Below, piece after piece: positions 29,963-37,310 of a DNA stretch of 64,000 bases. The stretch covers positions 6,141,001-6,205,000 of the forward strand of contig NZ_CP075566.1 in the NCBI RefSeq assembly GCF_018502625.1, written 5' to 3'. Position numbers and translations under genes: made by a program. The DNA comes from Pseudomonas hormoni (GTDB lineage Bacteria; Pseudomonadota; Gammaproteobacteria; Pseudomonadales; Pseudomonadaceae). The stretch's first letter is position 1; each line of letters begins with the position of its first letter. The notes beneath the pieces were generated by a model that saw nothing but the letters and a program-made list of their open reading frames with translations, was not told the origin of the DNA and ran no database searches.

Positions 29963-31189
29963 TTACGACCAGCGCTTAAAAATCAGCGACGTATTCACCC
30001 CACCAAACGCAAAATTATTGTTCATCACATACTGATTACTCATCTGGCGAAACTCGCCGCGCAGGTAATCAAGCTTGCCGCAGTTCGGATCAACTTCATC
30101 AAGGTTGAAGGTGTGCGCGTACAAATCGCGGTTCATCATTTCGATGCTGAACCAGGACTCCAAAGCACCACAGGCGCCGAGCGTGTGGCCGAGAAAACTC
30201 TTCTGTGAACTGATCGGCATGTGCTCACCGAACAGCGAACTGGTGGCCAGCGTTTCAGCGATATCACCCTGTTCGGTCGCGGTGCCGTGACCGTTGACGT
30301 AGCCAATGTCCGACGGCTGCAACCCGGCGTCTTCCAGGGCCAGTTCCATGGCCCGGCGCATGGTGGCCTGCTCTGGGCGGGTGGTGTGCTGGCCGTCGGC
30401 GTTGCTGCCGAAACCGACGAGTTCAGCGTGAATGTGCGCGCCACGAGCCAGCGCATGTTCCAGTTCTTCAAGCACCAGCATGCCGCCGCCTTCACCGATC
30501 ACCAGGCCATCGCGACCGCTGTCGTAGGGGCGTGGCGACGTTTGTGGCGCATCGTTTTTCAGGCTGGTGGCGTAGAGCGCGTCGAAGACCATCGCTTCGG
30601 TGGGGCACAGCTCTTCAGCGCCGCCGGCAAGCATCAAGGGCAGACGGCCGAACTTGATCGATTCGTAGGCATAACCGATGCCCTGACTGCCGCTGGTGCA
30701 AGCGCTGGAGGTCGGGATCAGCCGGCCGGTGAGGCCGAAGAAGATGCTGATGTTCGCCGCCGTGGTGTGCGGCATCATGCGCACGTAGGAGTTGGCGTTC
30801 AGGCCTTCGGCCACGGAGTTAAGCAGCATGTTGCCGAACGCCTTGATCTCGTCGGTGCTGCCCGTGGAGGAGCCGCACGCGACACCCATGCGTCCGTCCT
30901 TGATCGACGCGTCACCGAGCAAACCCGCATCGGCCAACGCCTGTTCCGCTGCGCCGACGGCCAGGCGCGAAACCCGGCCCATGCTGCGCAGTTGCTTGCG
31001 GGTCCAGTGGCTCGGCACTTTGAAGTCGTCGATGGGACCGGCCAGGCGCGTGTTGAGTTCGGTAAAGCGATCCCATTCGTCCATCCGGCGGATACCGCTG
31101 CGGTTGGCCGCGAAGTTGGCGGCGATGGTTTCCCAGTCGCTGCCCAATGAGGTGATGCCGGCCATGCCGGTGACGACGACGCGCTTCAT
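29963..31189 (-). CDS. Aryl polyene beta-ketoacyl-ACP synthase (FabF-like)
   Basis: This 408-residue condensing enzyme extends the polyene chain with malonyl-ACP. It has the catalytic Cys164 (SSACTSG), His301 (NGHGTATEQGD) and His335 (FLGHTLGACG). Start MKRVVVTG at 31189 overlaps the ketoreductase stop by one base (TGATG); the open frame further upstream is not used. It is the last gene of the operon. It would correspond to one of the ApeO/ApeR-type ketosynthases described in other aryl polyene clusters; I cannot tell which by eye. Confidence 0.92.
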   Translation of the reverse strand: MKRVVVTGMAGITSLGSDWETIAANFAANRSGIRRMDEWDRFTELNTRLAGPIDDFKVPSHWTRKQLRSMGRVSRLAVGAAEQALADAGLLGDASIKDGRMGVACGSSTGSTDEIKAFGNMLLNSVAEGLNANSYVRMMPHTTAANISIFFGLTGRLIPTSSACTSGSQGIGYAYESIKFGRLPLMLAGGAEELCPTEAMVFDALYATSLKNDAPQTSPRPYDSGRDGLVIGEGGGMLVLEELEHALARGAHIHAELVGFGSNADGQHTTRPEQATMRRAMELALEDAGLQPSDIGYVNGHGTATEQGDIAETLATSSLFGEHMPISSQKSFLGHTLGACGALESWFSIEMMNRDLYAHTFNLDEVDPNCGKLDYLRGEFRQMSNQYVMNNNFAFGGVNTSLIFKRWS

Positions 31190-31917
31190 CAGCACAGGCC
31201 TCCATTGACGGCCAGCACCTGCCGGGTGATGTACGACGCTTCCGCCGACATCAGGAAATTCACCGCGCCGGCCACCTCTTCCGGGGTGCCCATGCGTTGT
31301 GCGGGAATCATTTTCATCAGTTCTTCCACCGGTACGTTTTCGTCGAGCATGGCTGTGTCGATCAAACCGGGTGCGACACAGTTGACGGTGATTTTGCGCT
31401 TGCCCAGTTCGATCGCCAATGCCTTCGCCGCGCCGATCAAACCGGCCTTGGAGGCACTGTAATTGACCTGCCCGCGATTGCCGATCAACCCCGAAACCGA
31501 CGTGATACAGACTATTCGCCCGGCGGCGCGACGACGGATCATCGGCATCATCACCGGGTGCAGCACGTTGTAGAAACCATCGAGGTTGGTGCGCATCACC
31601 ACATCCCAATCATCCTCGCTCAGCGCTGGAAAAGCACCGTCGCGTGTCAGGCCGGCATTCAGCACCACGCCGTAGTAGGCGCCGTGGCTTTCCACGTCGG
31701 CTTCGAGAACGGCTTTGCAACTGGCGCGATCGGACACGTCGAATTGCAGGATGCGCGCGTTGCGGCCCAAGGCTTCGACTTCGACCTTCACGGCCTCAGC
31801 GTCCGCCAGACCGCTGCGGCAATGCAGCACGATGTCATGCCCGGCCTGAGCCAGACGCAACGCAATAGCGCGGCCGATGCCACGGCTGGAACCGGTGACC
31901 AGTACGGATTCAGTCAT
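31189..31917 (-). CDS. 3-ketoacyl-ACP reductase (FabG-like)
   Basis: This 242-residue short-chain dehydrogenase has the NADPH motif TGSSRGIG (8-15), Asn111, and the catalytic Ser140, Tyr153 and Lys157 (YSASK). It reduces the 3-keto group after each condensation of the polyene chain, and the dehydratase encoded by the adjacent gene then makes the double bond. It overlaps the dehydratase gene by 4 bp. Confidence 0.93.
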   Translation of the reverse strand: MTESVLVTGSSRGIGRAIALRLAQAGHDIVLHCRSGLADAEAVKVEVEALGRNARILQFDVSDRASCKAVLEADVESHGAYYGVVLNAGLTRDGAFPALSEDDWDVVMRTNLDGFYNVLHPVMMPMIRRRAAGRIVCITSVSGLIGNRGQVNYSASKAGLIGAAKALAIELGKRKITVNCVAPGLIDTAMLDENVPVEELMKMIPAQRMGTPEEVAGAVNFLMSAEASYITRQVLAVNGGLC

Positions 31918-32375
31918 GACTGGACTCCTGGGGTTTCATGAAGGTATTGAGCGGCCTGAGGCGGGCGGAACACGTTCAGACGAGCGGTGGCGTGAATGCC
32001 GGGTGCGTTGATGTGGCATTCGAACACGCCCATGCCGTTGTCGTCTTCCAGCGAGCGAATCCCGTGGATGGTCAGCTCGGTGCCCGCGGGGAAATGTTCG
32101 ACGTTGCATTCGAATTTACGGGTGCCGAGCAAAAACCCCAGCGCTACCGCATCGCCGCGCTGGCGCGCATGGCAACCGGCGTAGGCGGCCACGCTCTGCG
32201 CCATCAGTTCGATACCGACCCACGCCGGCATGCTGCCGTCGGGACGACTGAACAGACCATCGGGTTTGACGGTAAGGCGGGTGTGGATCTGCTCGTCATC
32301 GAACGCCAGGATCTGATCGATGAGGATCATGTCGCCAGCGTGCGGCAGCAGTTCGGCGAGCGGCCAGTCAATCAT
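31914..32375 (-). CDS. Hotdog-fold 3-hydroxyacyl-ACP dehydratase
   Basis: This 153-residue single-hotdog protein has an N-terminal PLAELLPHAGDMILIDQI segment and a central helix (AWVGIELMAQSVAAYAG) typical of the ApeP/FabZ-like dehydratases of aryl polyene clusters. It probably forms the conjugated trans double bonds. ATG 32375 overlaps the stop of the ketosynthase gene translated before it. A second dehydratase domain is fused to the ligase at 44177-45859. Confidence 0.85.
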   Translation of the reverse strand: MIDWPLAELLPHAGDMILIDQILAFDDEQIHTRLTVKPDGLFSRPDGSMPAWVGIELMAQSVAAYAGCHARQRGDAVALGFLLGTRKFECNVEHFPAGTELTIHGIRSLEDDNGMGVFECHINAPGIHATARLNVFRPPQAAQYLHETPGVQS

Positions 32376-33568
32376 GGGGCGTCTCCGATAATCAGGCTGA
32401 CGTTGTTGCCACCGAAGGCAAAGGAGTTGCTCATCAGGTAGCGAGGTGCAATGGACGCCAGGCGATCGGTCGGGGTCACCCAATTCAGGGCCGGCAGTTC
32501 AGGGTCGGGCTGGCCATCCCAGACATGCGGCGGCAGCGCATGGTGTTGATTGTCAGCGCTCAGGCTCAACCAGCAGAACGCCGCTTCCAGCGCGCCGGCC
32601 GCACCGAGGGTGTGGCCGGTCATCGGTTTGGTCGACGAACAGGGTACGCCGGCCGGGAACAATGCCGACACCGCCAGGCTTTCCATGGCGTCGTTGTGCT
32701 GAGTGGCGGTGCCGTGCAGGTTCAGGTAGCCGATCTGTTCAGGTTGCAGGTTCGCCCGGCTCAAGGCTTTGCGCATCGCCTGCAGAGCGCCACGGCCAGT
32801 CGGTTCCGGCGCGGAAATGTGGTGCGCATCGGAACTGGCGCCGCTGCCGAGCAGGGCAAGCGACTGTTTGTCGCCAGCAACTTTAGTCATCAGGAACAGC
32901 ACGGCGGCTTCGCCGATGTTGATGCCATTACGGTTCACCGAGAACGGATTGCAGCGTTGTTCGCTGACTGCTTCCAGCGCCGAGAAGCCGTTGAGGGTCA
33001 GTTTGCACAAAGTGTCGACACCGCCGCACAGCACCGCGTCGCACAGGCCCAGGTCCAACAGGCGCTGGGCACTCATCAGCGCCCGGGCGCTGGAGGTGCA
33101 GGCCGTGGAAATCACATAGGCCGGGCCGCTGAGTTGCAGCCAGTCGGCAAGAAAATTCGCCGGTGCGCCGAGTTCCTGTTGCTGATAGTCGTAATCGGCG
33201 GGGAACTGATGTTCGCGGATGTAATGGGCCAGCCCGCGACTGGCTTCATCAATCCCGGAGGTGCTGGTGCCGAGGATCACGCCGATGCGGTCGCGGCCGT
33301 AGGTCCGGATCGCTTGATCGATGTCGTCGCGAATTTGCAGCGCCGCTTCCTGTAGCAATTGGTTGTTACGGCTGCTTTGATTCGCCAGTTCTGCCGGGAT
33401 CGGCGCCAGTTCGCCGCGCACCGCGGCCACCGGCAACGAGCGCTCCGGCACCCAGCCGGCCTCGCTGCGCATGCCGGAGCAGTCACCGGCAAACAGGTTG
33501 CGCGCGACTTCCTGTTTGCTACGGCCCAGGGCGCAGATCACCCCGAGGGCGTTGAGGTAGGCGGTCAT
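32372..33568 (-). CDS. Aryl polyene beta-ketoacyl-ACP synthase 2
   Basis: The protein is 398 residues with a complete ketosynthase triad: Cys157 (STACTSSA), His285 (NLHGTATQHND) and His319 (TGHTLGAAG). It is therefore a second active condensing enzyme rather than a chain-length factor. It may act at initiation or on a different chain length from the enzyme at 29963. It overlaps its neighbours by 4 bp on both sides. Confidence 0.92.
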   Translation of the reverse strand: MTAYLNALGVICALGRSKQEVARNLFAGDCSGMRSEAGWVPERSLPVAAVRGELAPIPAELANQSSRNNQLLQEAALQIRDDIDQAIRTYGRDRIGVILGTSTSGIDEASRGLAHYIREHQFPADYDYQQQELGAPANFLADWLQLSGPAYVISTACTSSARALMSAQRLLDLGLCDAVLCGGVDTLCKLTLNGFSALEAVSEQRCNPFSVNRNGINIGEAAVLFLMTKVAGDKQSLALLGSGASSDAHHISAPEPTGRGALQAMRKALSRANLQPEQIGYLNLHGTATQHNDAMESLAVSALFPAGVPCSSTKPMTGHTLGAAGALEAAFCWLSLSADNQHHALPPHVWDGQPDPELPALNWVTPTDRLASIAPRYLMSNSFAFGGNNVSLIIGDAP

Positions 33569-34050
33569 GGCGTCTCACCGGTCAGGGGCGTGACTAAATA
33601 CTTCGGACCTTTGGGCAGGTTCAATTCAAAGCTCAACGGTTGTGAGTAACGGACTTCCCATTGCGACGGCAGGGAGCGTTGTGCGCCATGCTGCCAGGCG
33701 TCGGGATAGTTACCAGGCAATTCATCTTTGGGCGTCAGCGCAAACAGCAAAGCGGCGAACAACTCCCGGGCTTCCGGATTGGGTGGCAGCAGGCCGTCAG
33801 CCTGCCATTGACCGTCGATCAGTTTTTGACGTGCCTGTGGAATGCCCAGCAAGTCCATCATCGACCAGCGAATGCCCGGGCCTTCACGGGCAATCACCAG
33901 CACCCAATCCTGACGCTGGCCGTCCAGCAGACGCTGGATGTGCAGTTGCTGTGGCAACGGCAGGTTCGGGGTCTGCTCGGGCAGCGGCGCGTGGCTGGTG
34001 CAGGCGCTCAACAGCACGATCGCGCCGATTAGCAAATATCTCAGTATCAC
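33565..34050 (-). CDS. DUF3261-type outer-membrane lipoprotein
   Basis: The protein is 161 residues with a lipoprotein signal peptide (ILRYLLIGAIVLLSAC, lipidated Cys at about 17) and a beta-rich domain. DUF3261 lipoproteins accompany the MMPL exporter and the LolA-like carrier in aryl polyene clusters, so it probably helps to place the pigment in the outer membrane. The start is GTG at 34050, which directly adjoins a REP doublet. The native start or ribosome-binding site may therefore have been affected by that insertion. Confidence 0.8.
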   Translation of the reverse strand: MILRYLLIGAIVLLSACTSHAPLPEQTPNLPLPQQLHIQRLLDGQRQDWVLVIAREGPGIRWSMMDLLGIPQARQKLIDGQWQADGLLPPNPEARELFAALLFALTPKDELPGNYPDAWQHGAQRSLPSQWEVRYSQPLSFELNLPKGPKYLVTPLTGETP

Positions 34051-34057
34051 CGCGAAT

Positions 34058-34167
34058 CCTGTGGGAGCGGGCTTGCCCGCGATAGCGGCAGTACATCCAA
34101 CACTTATGCTGACTGAACCGCCGCTATCGCGGGCAAGTCGGATCGCCGCACCGCCGCTCCCACAGGG
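34058..34167. repeat. REP doublet inside the aryl polyene operon (first)
   Basis: Inverted arms lie at 34058-34088 (CCTGTGGGAGCGGGCTTGCC...) and 34121-34167; the second arm is interrupted by about 16 extra bases. It fills the 146-bp gap between the methyltransferase and DUF3261 genes, where neighbouring genes otherwise overlap. Confidence 0.88.
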
Positions 34168-34196
34168 TATGTATTTTGAGCGACTGACAATAAACA

Positions 34197-34922
34197 TCAC
34201 AAAGCACCTTCAAGCGGTTTGCGCGCCACCACATTGACCAGGGTTTCTTCCCGTTGGCCAAACGGTTTTGGCTGGCGCAGGCCAAAGCGTTCAAGCAAGC
34301 CGAAATCCTTGGCGCGACTCCACCACAAGTAGGGATAAGACACGTTTTGCGGGCCGAATTCGAAACCCTGGCGACGAATCATGTCGAGGTACCCGGCGGC
34401 GCTCTTTTGCACGTGCATCGGATGGCGGAACAGCCAGCGAATCACCCAGGTATCAATGTAAGCCTCGGTGGATTCAGCGAACAGCAGATAACCGCCGGGC
34501 TTGAGCACACGGTAGAACTCGGCCAGTGCCACTTCCTGTTCCACCAGATGGTGGAAGGTCTGGTGACAGAACAGCAGGTCGACGCTGGCATCCGGAACGG
34601 CAAGCGTGGCGCAGTCGCTGCCGATCAACTCCACGTCCATGCCTTGGCGTGCGGCTTCTTCACCACTCAGATCGAGGCTGTGCGGGTCGGCGTCCACGCC
34701 GATCAGGCGCTGTGGCGCAAAGGTCTGGCGCAGGTATTGGAACGACTTGCCCTGACCGCATCCGGCATCCAGCAACACCGGGTTGCCTGGCAACGGTTCG
34801 CTGAACAGGCTGCGCAGGTCATTGATCGCGACGCGCAACACATGGTGCTGCCAGGTGTGGCTGCGCAGGAACCAGAAACCGAACCGGGTCTCTTCGACGT
34901 AGTTTTCGCTCAAGTAGCTCAA
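34197..34922 (-). CDS. SAM-dependent methyltransferase (class I)
   Basis: The protein is 241 residues with motif I LLDAGCGQGKSFQYL (about 49-63), the acidic GVDADP after strand 2, and a post-motif DLLFCHQTFHHLV. It probably O- or C-methylates the aryl head group of the polyene, as in known aryl polyenes with methylated 4-hydroxyphenyl heads. It overlaps the flavoprotein gene by 4 bp. Confidence 0.85.
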   Translation of the reverse strand: MSYLSENYVEETRFGFWFLRSHTWQHHVLRVAINDLRSLFSEPLPGNPVLLDAGCGQGKSFQYLRQTFAPQRLIGVDADPHSLDLSGEEAARQGMDVELIGSDCATLAVPDASVDLLFCHQTFHHLVEQEVALAEFYRVLKPGGYLLFAESTEAYIDTWVIRWLFRHPMHVQKSAAGYLDMIRRQGFEFGPQNVSYPYLWWSRAKDFGLLERFGLRQPKPFGQREETLVNVVARKPLEGAL

Positions 34923-36166
34923 GAGGCATCACTCGCGCAAATTTCCGAGAGCATGCGCAACCGGCGCTTGGCTTCGCTGACGAACGGATTACGCTCGTCC
35001 CACGCATAACCGGCCAGGATCGAGCTGATCATACGGCGAATATCCGCCGAGCCGCCCTCGTGATAAATCACGTCCTGGAACGTCCCGGCGTACCAGCCTT
35101 CGACGTAGCAGCGGAAGGTGTCGACGCCGCGCTTGAGCGGTTCGGCGAACTCGGTCTGCCAGTCGACGCTTTCCCCTTGCAACTGACGGTGCAGAACCCC
35201 GGCGGCCATGCTCGCCGAGCGCATGGCGATGGTCACCCCGGAGGAAAACACCGGGTCGAGGAATTCCGCCGCGTTGCCCAGCAGTGCAAAACCGGGGCCG
35301 TGCAGGGTTTTGACGTTGGCCGAATACCCGCCGATGGTGCGCGCCGGCGTATCCCACACGGCGTTGCTCAGCACGCCGGCCAGGCTCGGGGTTTCAGCGA
35401 TGAACCCGCGCAGGCACTCGTCCAGATTCTCCATGCGGCCTTCATAGTGTTCGGCTGCCGCGACAACACCCACTGAGCAACGGCCGTTGCTGAACGGAAT
35501 GGTCCAGAACCAGATATCGCGCTGGGTCGGGTGGGTGGTGATGAGGATCTTTTCCCGTTCGAAGGTCGGGCTGTCGATATGGTCTTCGATGTGAGTGAAC
35601 ACGGCTTGGCGCACTGGGAAATTCGACGGTGCTTCCAGGTCGAGCAAGCGCGGCAGGACACGACCGTAACCGCTGGCGTCGAGCATGAAGTCAGCTTCGA
35701 TAGCGTACTCGCTGCCGTCTTCACGACGCACGCCGAGCTGCGGTTTCGCTCGATCGACATCGACGCTGACGATGGCTTCGCCGTAGCGGATTTCGACGCC
35801 CTGCAGCGCGGCTTGATCGGCCAGCAGTTTGTCGAAGTCGGCGCGCTGGACCTGGAAAGTGGTCGGCTTGCCGTGGCTGAACGTGTCGCCAAAATCGAAA
35901 GCGCTGTAGCGCTCGCCCCAGGCAAACGCTGCACCGTTTTTCAACTGGAAACCGGCGGCGTTGACGGCATCGAGCATGCCCGCTTCCTCGACGAAATCCA
36001 GGCAGTGCGACAGCAGGCTTTCGCCGATGGAGAACCTTGGGAAGTACTGGCGCTCGATCACCAGAACGTCATGCCCTTTGCGCTTGAGCAGCGCGGCGGC
36101 AATGGCGCCCGAGGGGCCGGCACCGATGATCACTACCTGACGACGTTCCATTTCAACGGTTGGCAT
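34919..36166 (-). CDS. FAD-dependent oxidoreductase of the flavin halogenase family
   Basis: The protein is 415 residues. The FAD Rossmann motif GAGPSGAIAAALL is at 15-27 and IGESLL at 48-53. Lys76 in LKNGAAFAWG sits where flavin halogenases have their catalytic Lys, and the WxWxIP motif (W219, W221, I223, P224) is present. A second FAD motif (GNAAEFLDPVFSSG) lies near 300. It could halogenate or hydroxylate the aryl ring; xanthomonadins, related pigments, are brominated. ATG 36166, with AAGGAG upstream, is chosen, although Met6 is possible. Confidence 0.8.
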   Translation of the reverse strand: MPTVEMERRQVVIIGAGPSGAIAAALLKRKGHDVLVIERQYFPRFSIGESLLSHCLDFVEEAGMLDAVNAAGFQLKNGAAFAWGERYSAFDFGDTFSHGKPTTFQVQRADFDKLLADQAALQGVEIRYGEAIVSVDVDRAKPQLGVRREDGSEYAIEADFMLDASGYGRVLPRLLDLEAPSNFPVRQAVFTHIEDHIDSPTFEREKILITTHPTQRDIWFWTIPFSNGRCSVGVVAAAEHYEGRMENLDECLRGFIAETPSLAGVLSNAVWDTPARTIGGYSANVKTLHGPGFALLGNAAEFLDPVFSSGVTIAMRSASMAAGVLHRQLQGESVDWQTEFAEPLKRGVDTFRCYVEGWYAGTFQDVIYHEGGSADIRRMISSILAGYAWDERNPFVSEAKRRLRMLSEICASDAS

Positions 36167-37310
36167 GGGGGCTCCTTGCCGGGACGGCAGCTTTCAAAGG
36201 GATTCGGTGCATGCCGACCAATGCCGGCAGCAGTGTCGCGATCAAGCCCATCAACATCAGCGCAAAGTACAGCGGCGGGCTGATGAGCTGTTGTTGCAGC
36301 AGCAGGTTGAGAAAGACGATCTCGCTCAAGCCGCGAATGTTCAGCAGTACACTTTCGCGCCAGCGACTGGCACCGGCAAACGAGGCGCCGGCCCAGCCCA
36401 GACCCAGCCAGTTGCCCAGCAGTTTGCTGGCAATCGGCAACAGCAACAGCGCGGCCAGTTGCACCCAGCTCAGGCTGTCCATGGCGCTGTGGACATTGAT
36501 CTGCACGATGCCGAACGTGAGGATCAGCGGGATCGCGACCCAGGTCTGCAAGCGATTCATCCAGATCGCCTGCACCGGCAACACCAGCGGTACCTTCAGC
36601 GCGGCCATGCACAGCAGATAGCCGATGCCGACTATCAGCGCATTGAGTTTGTAGTGTTCAGCCACCACCAGCAGCGCAAAGAAACACCCGCTGTAAAGCC
36701 GTGGCTGGCGCAGGCCGATAACCCACAGCAGCAAGGGAAAACAGGCGCAGGCCAAGGGCAGCAGCAGACTGCTCAGGTGCAGGCTGCCCTGAGCGATGGC
36801 GAACAGCGTCCAGCAAGTGAGGTCGATCAGGATCGCCGTCTGCACCAGTCGCCGGGTGGCGGTGGTCGGGTAACCGATATGCCGCAAGTACAGATACAAC
36901 ACCGGGATCGCGGTGATGGCAAACAACAGACCCACCGCCAGCGAACTGATCCACGGCTGGGGCGGTAGCCACCAGATCGCGGTGGCCAGGCCGCAGGCAA
37001 ACGGAACGCAGAAACTCGGCAGGGCGATTTTCAGGCTCTGGCGATCGAGTCGCAGATCGATCACGTCGCTGAGGATGTAGCCCAGCAACAGCGCAAAACT
37101 CAGGCTGTAGAGGTTTTTCAGCCAGATGGGTGCGACCAGTGTCGCGCCGCTCAACTGCCAGTGGGGGTCGATCCAGAAGTACATCAGCAACGGCAGGCCG
37201 ATGGTGGCCAGCAACAACTGGCTGACGATCGGGATCAGGCCGAAATGACGACCGACCCGCGTGGCCACGGCGAACAGCGCCAGGGCCATCGCCCAGAACA
37301 GCACGACCAT
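36153..37310 (-). CDS. Polytopic membrane protein resembling sodium/proton exchangers
   Basis: The protein is 385 residues with about eleven transmembrane helices. Its shape and a few motifs (VGLLFAITAIPVL, ILIDLTCWTLFAIAQ, LLNIRGLSEIVFLNLLL) recall the CPA2 cation/proton antiporter fold. The start MVVLFW at 37310 overlaps the MMPL stop by one base. It might be co-opted for pigment or precursor movement, or supply proton motive force; neither can be shown from sequence. Confidence 0.7.
   Translation of the reverse strand: MVVLFWAMALALFAVATRVGRHFGLIPIVSQLLLATIGLPLLMYFWIDPHWQLSGATLVAPIWLKNLYSLSFALLLGYILSDVIDLRLDRQSLKIALPSFCVPFACGLATAIWWLPPQPWISSLAVGLLFAITAIPVLYLYLRHIGYPTTATRRLVQTAILIDLTCWTLFAIAQGSLHLSSLLLPLACACFPLLLWVIGLRQPRLYSGCFFALLVVAEHYKLNALIVGIGYLLCMAALKVPLVLPVQAIWMNRLQTWVAIPLILTFGIVQINVHSAMDSLSWVQLAALLLLPIASKLLGNWLGLGWAGASFAGASRWRESVLLNIRGLSEIVFLNLLLQQQLISPPLYFALMLMGLIATLLPALVGMHRIPLKAAVPARSPHANR

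Noticed and set aside
31190..31609. N-terminal extension of the last ketosynthase frame
   Set aside because: It lies within the ketoreductase gene, which has a full catalytic triad; MKRVVVTG at 31189 is the normal family start.
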